Position numbers and translations under genes: made by a program. Positions 10,622 through 20,626 of a stretch of 64,000 bases of DNA are shown here, piece by piece; position 1 is the first letter of the stretch; each line of letters begins with the position of its first letter. Source of the DNA: Chitinophaga sedimenti (GTDB lineage: Bacteria; Bacteroidota; Bacteroidia; Chitinophagales; Chitinophagaceae); contig NZ_JAKUKA010000001.1 of the NCBI RefSeq assembly GCF_023156195.1, forward strand, positions 3,162,001-3,226,000. Reading direction: 5' to 3'. Under the pieces are notes generated by a model. That model saw only the letters and a program-made list of their open reading frames with translations. It did not search any database and was not told where the DNA came from.

Positions 10622-10924
10622 CTAAACTTTTGGATATTGGAAAATATTTTTTTGCTGTCCGCTAGTCCTTGCATTTATCCCAATCCGGCTCATACACTTC
10701 GTGCAATTCCCCGCATCGTCTAACGCCCTGCGAATGCGTTCTTTATCTGCCTCCGTTTCAAAAGTGAGAATGAATTTAGGACCTGTGCTGTAGAAGTATA
10801 GCTTTCCCCGGCTGGAGTCCATGCCTTTTCTGTATTTCACCTGCAGGCCGCTCAACATGGCTTCGGCGGATGCAGCTTCCACTTCTTTTTTAAATACGGC
10901 GATTAATGCGAGTTTATCTTTCAT
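10622..10924 (-). CDS. Small conserved-looking protein of unknown function
   Basis: A 100-aa basic cytoplasmic protein that I do not recognise. It starts MKDKLALIAVFKKEVEAASA and has a mixed alpha/beta pattern (LYFYSTGPKFILTFETEADKERIRRAL) followed by NCTKCMSRIG, a CxxC pair that could bind a metal. It has no signal peptide or membrane segment. It lies directly upstream of gntR on the same strand and its stop abuts the palindromic site, so it may be the first gene of the mannoside operon. It is divergent from the ECF sigma gene at 11040. The last dozen residues are compositionally odd, so the true C-terminus may differ if a base is missing here. Confidence 0.6.
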   Translation of the reverse strand: MKDKLALIAVFKKEVEAASAEAMLSGLQVKYRKGMDSSRGKLYFYSTGPKFILTFETEADKERIRRALDDAGNCTKCMSRIGINARTSGQQKNIFQYPKV

Positions 10925-11039
10925 AGCGCGTTTCGTGGGTTGAAGATAAATATCAAAGCTGACAAACGGGCTGCTGTTTTGCTCCCGTTAAATTTTACGT
11001 ATTTTGTCGCGTCAACCATTATCGGGGTAAAATATAGAC

Positions 11040-11639
11040 ATGGAGGATTCTACGGGAAACGATCCGGAATGGCTGATGCGGCTGTCGGAGGGAGACGAAG
11101 CCGCTTTCAGCAGCCTGTTTTCGCGGTATCACGACTTTATTTATTCATTTGCGGCGCGCATGACGGGCTCCGGCGCTATTGCGGAGGACGTGGTGCAGGA
11201 AGTGTTTTTAAAAGTGTGGTTGAACAGGGCAGACTTACCACAGGTGCAGAATCTCGGTGGATACATTAACCGGCTTACCCGCAATCATGTGCTCAACGGA
11301 ATTAAACGCATGGCGCATGAAAACACGCTGCTCCAGAACATCCCGCCCGTGACAGGCAACCTGCCCCTGCCCGATGCCAGCGCCGAAATGCGGGAACTTT
11401 CTGCCCTCATCGACCAGGCGTTACGCCGCCTGCCACCCCAGCAACAACGCGTTTACCAGCTGAGCCGCACCGAAGGCCGTAAACATGAGGAGATTGCCGC
11501 CATACTCGGCATCTCCCGCGAAACAGTGAAAAAACACATGATGGCAGCGCTTCAGTCTATCAGAACCTACCTGTCCCGGCACGGTCGAATGCCCCTGTTC
11601 ATCGCCGGTTGTCTCCTCGCCTGCCTCCATCAAAAATAA
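11040..11639 (+). CDS. ECF-family RNA polymerase sigma factor
   Basis: Extracytoplasmic-function sigma factor of about 199 aa. Sigma-70 region 2 is at about residues 20-90 (FSRYHDFIYSFAARM, AEDVVQEVFLKVWLN) and region 4 at about 125-180 (LRRLPPQQQRVYQLSRTEG, EIAAILGISRETVKKHM). It is followed by a FecR anti-sigma gene and a TonB receptor with an STN domain, the standard Bacteroidota trans-envelope signalling set. It would switch on the susC/susD/tlpA genes downstream when the receptor binds its ligand. The frame is intact. The ligand is unknown. Confidence 0.95.
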   Translation: MEDSTGNDPEWLMRLSEGDEAAFSSLFSRYHDFIYSFAARMTGSGAIAEDVVQEVFLKVWLNRADLPQVQNLGGYINRLTRNHVLNGIKRMAHENTLLQNIPPVTGNLPLPDASAEMRELSALIDQALRRLPPQQQRVYQLSRTEGRKHEEIAAILGISRETVKKHMMAALQSIRTYLSRHGRMPLFIAGCLLACLHQK

Positions 11640-11711
11640 TTTTCGTCCCGACTACCCCTATCTTCCTTCCCGTTTGTCATCTTGTTTTATTCCACCAGAA
11701 ATACCCTTTGC

Positions 11712-12843
11712 ATGCAATCATCCAGACTGGCGTACCTCGTGCGCAGACATTACGATCGTTTGAGTACCGCGGCCGAAAAGGCCGAGCTCATGACGCTTTT
11801 GCGTACGGATACCAACGATGCCGAACTGGACGTGTTGCTCGCAGAGCTGATGGAAGAACACCTGCCCGGCCATGAAGTGCCGGCCGGACAACAAGCTGCC
11901 GCTTTTGCGCAGTTCCGCCGGCAAACGCGCCCGGCAAAGGTGCGGCACCTCTGGCGGTGGACTGCCGCAGCAGCAGTGCTGGCGGTGGTAGTAACAGGCG
12001 GCCTGCTGCTCAGGCAGCCACCGGCGCGCACCGCAGGCTATCGTGGCCGACATTGCACCCGCCACCGACAAGGCCACGCTGACCTTATCCGACGGCTCGA
12101 AAGTAACGCTCGACAGCACCGGGCAACTGCAATTGCAGCAACCCGACGCCCAGGTCCGCCAGCAGGGCGGCCTGCTCGAATATGCAGCGGAACAAACCAC
12201 AGGTCCCGTGCAATACAATACGCTGTCGACCCCACGCGGTGGCACCTTCCGGATCGTACTGCCAGACGGCACGAAGGTGTGGCTCAACGCAGCCTCCACC
12301 CTGCGGTACCCGACAGCATTCAATAAAAAAGCCGGCAGGTGGACATTACCGGCGAGGCTTACTTCGAAGTAGCGAAGCTGGCGGAAGCACCTTTCCGCGT
12401 GGCCATGCCGAACGGCGCAGCGGTAGACGTGCTCGGCACCAGCTTTAACATCCAGGCGTATGCCGATGTAAAAGAAATGACCACCACCCTGACCGCCGGC
12501 GCTATCCGTGTATCACAGGGTACACAACGTAACGCTGTCGCCCGACGAACAAGCGGTAGTTAGTAATGCGGCCATTACCGTGCAGCAACACGTGAACACT
12601 GAGCCGGTGCTGGCCTGGAAAAACGGCTTATTCCATTTTGATAACGCACCATTTAAAGAAGTGATGCAGCAGTTATCGAGGTGGTACGATGTGGATGTAG
12701 CTTATATGGGAGCTGTGCCCTCCCGCAAGTTCAGCGGGGAACTGCAGCGCAACCTGAGCCTTTTGCAGATTGTGGAAATCATGAACGAAAACAAGATGAA
12801 TGTTCGCCTGGAAGAAGGCCGCAAATTAGTCGTATTGCCATAA
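11712..12843 (+). CDS. FecR-family anti-sigma factor (three frame breaks)
   Basis: Inner-membrane anti-sigma factor that holds the ECF sigma factor and is released by periplasmic signalling from the STN domain of the TonB receptor. Reassembled from four frames: cytoplasmic N-terminus from MQSSRLAYLVRRHY, one membrane helix (WTAAAAVLAVVVTGGLLL, about residues 90-107), periplasmic FecR domain (TPRGGTFRIVLPDGTKVWL, then VDITGEAYFEV, VLGTSFNIQAY) and a C-terminal DUF4974 region (FKEVMQQLSRWYDVDV). Breaks lie near 12031 (at a likely CCAGG), near 12335 (probable CCC to CC) and near 12525. The conserved motifs on both sides of every break argue for sequencing errors. Confidence 0.9.
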
Positions 12844-12847
12844 AGAA

Positions 12848-12867
12848 GCCCCGGCTGCCACCGGGGC
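12848..12867. terminator. GC-rich hairpin between fecR and susC
   Basis: GCCCCGG, loop CTGCCA, CCGGGGC directly after the fecR stop. There is no T tract, so it may be a weak terminator, an mRNA-stabilising hairpin or an attenuator separating regulatory from transport genes. Confidence 0.45.
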
Positions 12868-12935
12868 CTGAATGGCCTGGAATATCAACAAAGTCTGAGG
12901 GACTTATTATTAATCAACCAAACCATTGCAAAAGT

Positions 12936-15900
12936 ATGCAAATCGCTGCGCTTTGTAAAGGGCACCTTGTGCCCCTCCCGAACCGGGTATTTATTTCTGG
13001 AATCAAAATCTGGCGAGTCATGAGAATTACCGCCTTGCTAATGTGCGTTTTCAGCCTGCATTTATCAGCCAAAAGCAGTGCGCAAACCATTACACTGACC
13101 ACTAAGAACACACCGCTGCTGCAAATCTTTACCGAAATTAAAAGGCAGACCGGGTTTGTTGTATTTTATCCGCAGGACGTGCTGCAACAGGCCTCACCGG
13201 TATCCGTGTCGGCCCAACAGCAACCGCTGGAATCGTTCCTGCGCGATATCCTGAAGGACCGGGACCTTGCCTATTCAATCAAAAACCAGAACATAATCCT
13301 GCGCCGCAAAGACGCCCCGGTATATGTGGTACCTGCGCTACCCCTCCCGAGATCACAGGTGTGATCGTGGCCGACGATGGTACACCATTGCCGGGCGCTA
13401 CCATCCAGGTAAAAGGAACACAGGTAAGAGCCATGACCGATGCAGACGGCCGTTTTAAGCTGGAGGCGGAATCAAATGCGGTACTGATCGTGACCTTTAT
13501 CGGTTTCGAAACACAGGAAGTACGGGTGGGGCCGCGTAAGAATGTAACCGTATCGATGGTGCGCTCGGTAAGCGCGCTGGATGCGAGCATTGTACAGGGG
13601 TATGGCGTTACGTCGCGCAGGTATAGCACGAGTAATATTGCGAAAGTAAGTGGGAAAGACACGGAGATGATCCCTAATACCAATCCGTTAGCGGCGCTGC
13701 AGGGGCGGGTACCGGGCCTCGTGATCACTGCGAATAACGGGTTGCCCGGCGCACAATATAAAGTGGAAATCCGCGGCCGTACACAGGTAGAACGTTGGGG
13801 CGGTGGCGCCGGCGATCAGCCGCTGTTTATTATCGATGGCGTACCAATGGCTTCCAACAACGAAAATATCAATATGCTGCAATCGGCTATTTCCGCCAAC
13901 TCTACCGGTGGTTTAAGTCCTTTTAACGGCATTAATACAGCAGATATCGAAAGTATAGAAGTGCTGAAAGATGCGGATGCCACTTCGATCTACGGTAGCC
14001 GTGGCGCGAATGGCGTAATCCTGGTTACCACCCGGCGCGCTAAAGCTGGCGGGCTCCAATTTAACATCAACGCAAATACCGGCGGCAGCCGCGCGGCTTT
14101 ACCACGTATGCTGACCACCAAAGAATACATGGCGATGCGCAACGAGGCTTTCGCCAACGACGGCATCGTGAAAAACACAACCAATGCCTATGACATGTTG
14201 CTATGGGATTCTACCCGAGATAATAACCTGACGAAACAATTAATCGGCGGAACTGCCAGCTATACAAATATCCAGGCGTCTGCCTCCGGCGGTACGCAGC
14301 AACTGCAATACCGGGTGAGTGGCGGTTATAACCGTCAGACCGATATATTCCCCGGCACATTTCCGAACACCCGTTCGGCCGCCAGTTTTAGTTTAACAAG
14401 TCGTTCGAAAGATCAGAAGTTTACCATGACGGTGAACAGCAACTTCAGCGCGAACAAGAACACGAGCACGTCTTCGGACATGTCGATGAAGCTGACGCTG
14501 CCACCGAACTATAAACTGTACGATTCGCTTGGCAACATCGCCTGGAATGAAGGGGGTATCAAGAACGACAACCCGCTGGCGTACATGCTGCAAAGGTATA
14601 CAGCAAATTCCGACAACCTGACGAGCAATGTCAACATGTCTTATTCCGTGTTGAAAAACCTCATCATCCGTGCTAACGTGGGTTACAACAGCATTAAAAC
14701 GGATGAACTGCGGCTTACCCCCAGATCATCGATCAACCCGCTGGACGTATCCACACTGGCTTCCGCCCAATTCGGCAACAGTAAATTCGCCAGCTGGATC
14801 TTCGAACCACAGGCAGACTATATCGCCTATATCGGCAAAGGTAAGCTGACCGCCATGGTGGGCGCCACCTTCCAGAGCCAGAACAATAATGGTTACAGCT
14901 TCAGGGCGGAAGGATACACCAGTGATGAATTCCTGGGAACGCTGATCGGGCTGCCATCCACCGGTCTTAAAGCCGTGAACAGCATGGAAGCGCGTTATAA
15001 GTACCAGGCGTTCTTTGGCCGGGTCAACTACGTGCACGCTGAAAAGTATCTCCTGAACCTGACGGCCAGAAGAGATGGCAGCAGCCGCTTTGGCCCGAAC
15101 TACCGCTTCTCTACCTTCGCCGCAGCCGGCGCAGGCTGGATCTTTACCAACGAAGATTTCATGAAAGAAATCCAGGTCATCAGTTTTGGTAAACTTCGCG
15201 GCAGCTATGGTACAACAGGCAACGATAAAATCGGTGACTACAAATACTGGACGCCTACAGCGTAGGAGTATTTACGCCTACATACGACGATTCTACCGCC
15301 CTTGTTCCAAGTGCACTGTTCAAACCAGATCTTCACTGGGAAATGAATAAAAAGCTGGAAGTCGCGCTGGAATTAGGCTTATTGAAAGACCGCATCCTGT
15401 TTACAACCGCTTATTACCAGAACCGTTCCAACGACCCGCTGGTAAACTACCCGCTGCCAAGCATGACCGGCTTCACTACCGTGACTGCTAACCTTGCTGG
15501 TGTAATGGTAGAAAACAAAGGCTGGGAATTGAGCGTAGCCGCTGAAAACTTCAAAAGGAAAAACTTCAGCTGGACTTCCAACTTCAACATCACCTTCCCT
15601 ACCAACAAACTGCTTCGTTTCCCGGGACTGGCGCAGAGCAGTTACGCCACTACTTATAAACTCGGCCGCTCGCTGAACGTAATCCGGGCAGCACGATACA
15701 CCGGTGTAGACCCGGTTACCGGCCTGTTCACCATTGAAGATTTCGATAAAACCGGCACCTTCTCTTCGGGCGACTATCAGTTCCTCGGCGATAAAGATCC
15801 TGATTTTTATGGCGGGCTTAACAACACCATACGATACAAACAATTTCAACTTGACTTCCTCTTACAGTTCACGAAACAAGTTGACCAAAACTGGATATCG

Positions 15901-16299
15901 GGGATGACCAGTGGCTTCACAATTATACCTGTCGGCGGCCTGCTCAATCTCCCGTACCTGGCCCTCGATCCGTGGCGCGCTCCCGGGGATAAAAAAGAAC
16001 TGCAGAAGTATACTACCCGTACGTCCGCTTCCACTTCATTACAGGGTAACTATGCAGCCGGTTATTCCAGTGCCCTTTATACGGACGCCTCCTACCTCCG
16101 CCTGAAAAACGTGAACCTGTCTTACACGCTTCCTTCCGCGATCGCCAGGAAAATAAAGATGCAATCTGTACAGGTGTACACACAGGCGCAGAACCTGCTG
16201 ACGTTCACGAACCGTAAAGGTATGGACCCGGAAACCGTATTCCTGTACAAAACACCGCCTTTGCGTACAGTGACAGCCGGCCTTCAACTCAATTTTTAA
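12936..16299 (+). CDS. SusC-family TonB-dependent receptor with STN signalling domain (two frame breaks)
   Basis: Outer-membrane transporter and signal receptor. The start at 12936 gives a long N-terminus containing IKIWRVMRITALLMCVF, the usual leader of Chitinophaga-type receptors; an internal ATG at 13020 is the alternative. Order: signal peptide ending KSSAQ, STN domain (about 50-130, QTGFVVFYPQDVL), carboxypeptidase-like domain (DGTPLPGATIQVKG), plug with IESIEVLKDADATSIYGSRG, beta-barrel ending VTAGLQLNF. Breaks near 13345 (CC to C) and near 15253, where TACTGGAC is most simply TACCTGGAC with one C lost (KYLDAYSVG). About 1,122 aa when repaired. The STN domain should contact the FecR protein encoded just upstream. 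Confidence 0.94.
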
Positions 16300-16320
16300 A
16301 GATCAATGAGAGATATCAAT

Positions 16321-17688
16321 ATGAAATCGATTATATATAGCTGTTTAGCGTTGGTCCTCTTAGTGGGATGCGACAAATTCGTGGATGTGCCGTTGCCCAA
16401 CAGCCAGCTGAGCACAGCTTCCACTTTCGCCGATAATGATAAAGCCGGTTCGGCGATCCGGGGCATTTATGCCTCCACGCAAAATGCATTTGGCCCCGGC
16501 CCGTTCAGCGGCACCATGAGCAGCACCGCCGGCATGACCGCCGATGAGCTGATCAGGACTTCCTACAACGCCGACCAGGAAGCCGCCTTCCTTAACAACC
16601 TCGCACCCATGACGGCAATTATTGACGGCAGTTTATGGGGTAATTTCTATAATTACATCTACCAGTGCAATAACGCCATCGTTAACCTGGAGAAGTCTGC
16701 CGGTGTTACACCTGAGCGAAAAGTAATGCTGTTAAGCGAATCCAAATTCCTTCGCGCGCTGTCTTACTTCTACCTCGTAAACCTATATGGAAAAGTGCCG
16801 TTGCTGACGGGCACTGATTATAAAATAAACGCGCTCATACCCGAAACAGATACCGCCGCCATCTGGCAACTGATCGAAAGTGACCTGCGTTATGCTGTGG
16901 CCAACGGCGGTAGCGTCGCATACACCAAAACAGGCACCCGTAACCGGGCTGGCAGCAATGCCGCCACTGCACTGCTGGCGCGCGTGCTGCTTTACAGGAA
17001 GAATTGGGCAGAAGCCGAAATAATGTCCACAACGCTGATCAATAGCGGTCTTTATAAGCTGGACACACTCGGCGGCATCATGCTCACCACTTCTGCAGAA
17101 CCTATTTTTTATCTTAACAATGCCGGCACTAATCTTTACGCACTCGAAGGTACCAGCATCCATGGCACAGCCCTGCAATACCGCCTGAGCCCTACCCTGC
17201 TGGCGAGTTTTGAAGCGGGCGACCAACGCCTCGTTAAGTGGACAAGGCCCAGCGCAGATGGTAAACTCGGTTTAGGGAAATATAAAATCATGACCGGTTC
17301 GGGCACTAGCGGTAAAGAGGAAGCGACCGTACTGTTACGCATCGCCGAACAATACCTGATCCGCGCCGAAGCCCGCGCCAAACGCGACAACCTGCCCGGC
17401 GCCATCGCCGACCTGGACGAAGTACGTAAACGCGCAGGCATTTCACTAATCGCCAACACCCTGCCGAACATTACGCAAACCGCGCTGGTAGATACGATCC
17501 TGCACGAACGGTATGTAGAACTGTTCGGTGAATTCGGCCACCGCTGGCTCGATGTAAAACGCATGGGGAAAGCCGACCAGATTTTCGGCGCCAACAAACC
17601 CGGATGGGAAACGACCGATGCGCTGTATCCCATCCCCGGAAAAGAAAGAGAAAAAAATCCTAATCTTGGACAGAATGATGGATATTAA
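16321..17688 (+). CDS. SusD/RagB-family outer-membrane lipoprotein
   Basis: Surface-exposed partner of the SusC receptor ending 21 bp upstream. The start at 16321 (MKSIIYSC) gives a clean lipoprotein signal with lipobox VLLVGC; an ATG at 16306 is in frame but adds a poor leader. Typical SusD helices are visible (SKFLRALSYFYLVNLYGKVPL, RIAEQYLIRAEARAKRDNLP, LDEVRKRAGI) and the C-terminus reads RWLDVKRMGKA...YPIPGKEREKNPNLGQN, as in the family. About 455 aa, intact. The substrate is unknown; no glycoside hydrolase is adjacent, so it need not be a glycan. Confidence 0.95.
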   Translation: MKSIIYSCLALVLLVGCDKFVDVPLPNSQLSTASTFADNDKAGSAIRGIYASTQNAFGPGPFSGTMSSTAGMTADELIRTSYNADQEAAFLNNLAPMTAIIDGSLWGNFYNYIYQCNNAIVNLEKSAGVTPERKVMLLSESKFLRALSYFYLVNLYGKVPLLTGTDYKINALIPETDTAAIWQLIESDLRYAVANGGSVAYTKTGTRNRAGSNAATALLARVLLYRKNWAEAEIMSTTLINSGLYKLDTLGGIMLTTSAEPIFYLNNAGTNLYALEGTSIHGTALQYRLSPTLLASFEAGDQRLVKWTRPSADGKLGLGKYKIMTGSGTSGKEEATVLLRIAEQYLIRAEARAKRDNLPGAIADLDEVRKRAGISLIANTLPNITQTALVDTILHERYVELFGEFGHRWLDVKRMGKADQIFGANKPGWETTDALYPIPGKEREKNPNLGQNDGY

Positions 17689-17698
17689 AACTAGTAAA

Positions 17699-18822
17699 AT
17701 GAAACAACTATTCCTGGCAATCGGACTACTCTCCGCCACCACAGGCTTTGCACAGCAACGTTACACGATCGTAGGTAAAATAGACGGCTGGAAAGGCACA
17801 GACAGTCTCACTTTAGTGAGCTTCGCCGGTACCGAAGCAAAACAGGAACCGTTCGTCGCCAAAGATGGCCGCTTTACACTGAGCGGTGAATTTACCACAC
17901 CATTTACGGCCGCACTTCGCCTCGACAAACCCGCCCGCGCCGATGTTAAAGGCGCTCCGCGCGATAATATCCGCATCTGGATAGAAGCAGGAAAAATCAC
18001 TCTTACCAGTAAGGACTCGCTGAAAACGCGCGCATCGTAGGCGGACCATTAAACGCCGACGCCATTGCGTTAAAAAATGCGACCAGTCCCATTACGAACA
18101 AGATGGGCGCATTGCGCATACAGGCCATGAAAGCTACGAAGGAAGATCGCGAAATGCCCGCCTTTAAAGCGCTCAATGACCAGTATTCCGCTTTGATAAA
18201 AGAGCTGAACGCCGCCAACGCTGACTTCATCCGTAAGCACCCAAAATCACTGGTAGCGCTTACGCAACTGAATGAAATGGCCGGTGCACGCATCGATTAT
18301 GAAAAGATCGCACCGCTTTACGCCGCGCTGGATAGCAAGCTGAAAGCCACCGCTCTTGGTGTGGAACTCGGTGAGCGTATTAAAGTCGCAGCACAAACCA
18401 TCGCCGGTGCGGTAATGCCGAACTTTTTGTCGTACGACACCGCCCGCGCCCCACTCGAACTGAAAACAGTACTGACCAGCAGCAAACTGACCCTGGTCGA
18501 TTTCTGGGCCAGCTGGTGTGGCCCATGCCGTGCGGAAAACCCCAACGTAGTAAAAGCGTTCGAAGCGTTTAATGCGAAAGGCTTCAACATCATCAGCGTT
18601 TCGCTGGACGATAACGCCGACCGCTGGAAAGCCGCCATCATCAAAGACGGCATGCCCCGGTATCACGTTTCAGGTTTGAAGAAATGGGATGAGCCGGTAG
18701 CGAAACAGTTTGGCGTAAACGCCGTACCCGACAACTACCTGCTCGATGCAGACGGGAAGGTGGTAGGCCGCGGATTGAGAGGAGACGCGCTGTACGAAGC
18801 AATTGCAGCCAGGTTGAAATAA
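17699..18822 (+). CDS. TlpA/AhpC-TSA-family thiol-disulfide oxidoreductase, exported (one frame break)
   Basis: Periplasmic thioredoxin-fold protein. Signal peptide MKQLFLAIGLLSATTGFAQ, then an N-terminal DUF4369-like beta domain (about 20-120) and a C-terminal thioredoxin domain (about 235-374) with the active site WCGPC and VDFWASWCGPCRAENP. One break near 18020: an A run (CTGAAAACGCG, five A expected) restores LKNARIVGGPLNADAI. It starts 10 bp after susD, so it belongs to the sigma-controlled uptake operon; such genes are often paired with SusC/SusD loci in this group, perhaps to reduce disulfides of imported or surface proteins (inference). Length about 374 aa, usual for the family. Confidence 0.93.
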
Positions 18823-18829
18823 AACAGGA

Positions 18830-18858
18830 GAGGCTATAAACCGTGTGTTTATAGCCTC
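18830..18858. terminator. Bidirectional terminator
   Basis: Perfect 11-bp inverted repeat GAGGCTATAAA / TTTATAGCCTC with a 7-nt loop, lying between the convergent tlpA-like and hopJ-like genes, followed by TTTT on the plus strand. Confidence 0.85.
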
Positions 18859-18864
18859 TTTTAA

Positions 18865-19206
18865 TTACTTAGCGGTCAGCGCCTGGCTTTCGAATTTGAT
18901 CCCTTCCCAGCCATGTTGCATGAACTGGCGGATGTTCTGATGGTCCGCCGCGTCCGGTGTGTTTAACACGGCCTGGTAGTGTTCCGCGAACAGGTACAAT
19001 GTATCTTCCTTGCTAAGCTGCTGCAACTGGGCAAACGAAAACACTTTTGCGCTTCCCTGGTTCTGCGTCGCCTCGTTGTACGCATCGCCGTTTTTAAATG
19101 CCGCAGGTCGATGCTGGTAATACGTTTCTATAAATTCGAGCACCTCTTTAAAGGAGAGGGCATTTCTTTTTAGTTTGTCGAGTAAGGTGGACAGCTGTTC
19201 TTTCAT
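18865..19206 (-). CDS. HopJ type III effector family protein
   Basis: A 113-aa protein matching the HopJ family from end to end in my reading: AFKNGDAYNEATQNQGSAKV, FSFAQLQQLSKEDTLYLF, ADHQNIRQFMQHGWEGIKFE. The family was named from a Pseudomonas effector, but members are widespread in free-living bacteria with no type III secretion, as here. It has no signal peptide or membrane segment. The molecular function is unknown. It is convergent with the tlpA-like gene and separated from it by a strong terminator; the upstream beta-helix gene is on the same strand 17 bp away, so the two may be cotranscribed. Confidence 0.85.
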   Translation of the reverse strand: MKEQLSTLLDKLKRNALSFKEVLEFIETYYQHRPAAFKNGDAYNEATQNQGSAKVFSFAQLQQLSKEDTLYLFAEHYQAVLNTPDAADHQNIRQFMQHGWEGIKFESQALTAK

Positions 19207-19223
19207 CGGGCAAAAATAGGAAT

Positions 19224-20399
19224 TTAAAACTCATACGCGCCGATGGAGCGGTTTTTACTAAATGAACGTCCGCTATAGTCGGTGTTTGGTTGTTGTACCG
19301 GCAAGCCCGCTCCCGCAGCAGGACTCTCCGCCCCAATACTCAAATCTTCCCGCAATAAAGGCGACTTGCCCGTAATACTGTGCTTCCCCGCAACACCGCG
19401 CCATTGGACATCTCCCTCATGGTACCAAAGGTTATTGGCGTATGCAAAACGGTCAGGTAACGTACCCTGATCAACACTGCACGCAGTGCGGAGCTGCGCG
19501 TCAACATAAACAATATTATTGCTGAAAGTATTATCACCACACCTCGCAAACCGCACCGTATCTTTATTCTCCTGTAAAATACGGATCACCCATCGGCCGG
19601 GTTTGTAAATGGTATTGTTTACCACTTCGCTGTGCGTACATCCCACAAAAGCAACCGGCACTTCCGACCCGATAAAGATGCAGCTGTATACCTGCAACCG
19701 CGTAGCTTCATAACGCGCGTCCGCCGGCCTGAAAAACGGGAGGCCGGTACTGCCACCCAGGTTAATCGCCCTGCTCCCGCAGTTTTTGAAATAACACGCC
19801 TCCACGCGAATATCGCTGCTCCCACCTTTCATCTGCACTGCATTCGACCCCATGTTCTCAAAATGGCATTGCCTTACCAGGCCATTGTGACACCCCACCA
19901 TATCGATCCCGCTACCACCCTGCGCACCATTTTCAAAGCGGCATTCCACTATCGTCATTTCATCTACCCCGGACAATTTCAACAGGTCGTTATTACCCGT
20001 AGCAGCCATATCGCGGAACACACATTTTTCCAACCGGAGATGATGCGAAGGCGTGTCATAACTGCCCCCGTCATCGATATTAACCCCGTTGCCGGTTTGC
20101 CCCTTAAACGTGATCCCTTCAATATGCACATAAGCGATATCCGTACAATTCCAGGCCGTAACGCCCCCTTTAAATACCACATTTTTCTCCGCCAGGATGC
20201 AAATCCATTTATTAAATGTGCCCTGCAGCCGCAACGATTGATTCCCGGCATACTCCCCGCTGTGCAGCAGCAACGTATCGCCGGGCTTCGCAGCAACACC
20301 GGCAGCAGTGATATCGGCATACGCCTGGCCTGCGCCAATATGTAAAACAGCAGCGGAAACAGGTCGGCAAAACAGGAGTAAAAGGGCAAGAAAGCGCAT
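19224..20399 (-). CDS. Secreted right-handed parallel beta-helix protein
   Basis: About 391 aa. The start at 20399 (MRFLALLLLFCRPVSA) gives a good signal peptide; an in-frame ATG 15 bp upstream is the alternative. The body shows the repeating pattern of a pectate-lyase-like beta-helix: LRLEKCVFRDMAATGNND, MTIVECRFENGAQGGSG, GLVRQCHFENMGSNAVQ, IRVEACYFKNCGSRAIN, with N/C-rich turns. The N-terminus (QAYADITAAGVAAKPGDTLL) is the usual capping start of such proteins. It is probably a polysaccharide-binding or -cleaving surface protein. No catalytic residues can be assigned, so enzyme activity is not claimed. The frame is intact. Confidence 0.85.
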   Translation of the reverse strand: MRFLALLLLFCRPVSAAVLHIGAGQAYADITAAGVAAKPGDTLLLHSGEYAGNQSLRLQGTFNKWICILAEKNVVFKGGVTAWNCTDIAYVHIEGITFKGQTGNGVNIDDGGSYDTPSHHLRLEKCVFRDMAATGNNDLLKLSGVDEMTIVECRFENGAQGGSGIDMVGCHNGLVRQCHFENMGSNAVQMKGGSSDIRVEACYFKNCGSRAINLGGSTGLPFFRPADARYEATRLQVYSCIFIGSEVPVAFVGCTHSEVVNNTIYKPGRWVIRILQENKDTVRFARCGDNTFSNNIVYVDAQLRTACSVDQGTLPDRFAYANNLWYHEGDVQWRGVAGKHSITGKSPLLREDLSIGAESPAAGAGLPVQQPNTDYSGRSFSKNRSIGAYEF

Positions 20400-20452
20400 A
20401 TTTAAAAATACCATTTATCCATTTGTTTCATCTTTTTAATTAAACAGAAAGC

Positions 20453-20524
20453 ATGGCGGCTGTGGGTACGGTTTTGCTGACGGCGATGGCCTGGGTAGTG
20501 TTTTTTGGATGGATGAACCGGTGA
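20453..20524 (+). CDS. Possible 23-aa single-pass membrane peptide
   Basis: The reading frame MAAVGTVLLTAMAWVVFFGW ending MNR-stop is almost entirely hydrophobic, long enough for one membrane span, and is followed 40 bp later by a strong terminator hairpin that no other gene on this strand uses. This is the arrangement of an independent small transcript. No start-site evidence or homolog is available to me. It could be a small membrane regulator, a toxin-like peptide or chance; the hydrophobic run and terminator are what is seen. Confidence 0.35.
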   Translation: MAAVGTVLLTAMAWVVFFGWMNR

Positions 20525-20563
20525 GAGGGTGGTTGAAGATGCGGTTAATTAAGTTGCCGATGA

Positions 20564-20591
20564 AGCTATCTCACTAAGAGGTAGCTTTTTT
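20564..20591 (+). terminator. Rho-independent terminator
   Basis: AGCTATCTC, loop ACTAA, GAGGTAGCT followed by six T. The only plus-strand candidate upstream is the small ORF at 20453. Confidence 0.8.
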
Positions 20592-20626
20592 CCTGCATGA
20601 TGGAATATTATCCTTCTTCTCTACCT

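Noticed and set aside
12848..12867. Strong terminator splitting fecR from susC
   Set aside because: The hairpin has no T tract, so it is listed only as a weak hairpin and not used to divide the operon.
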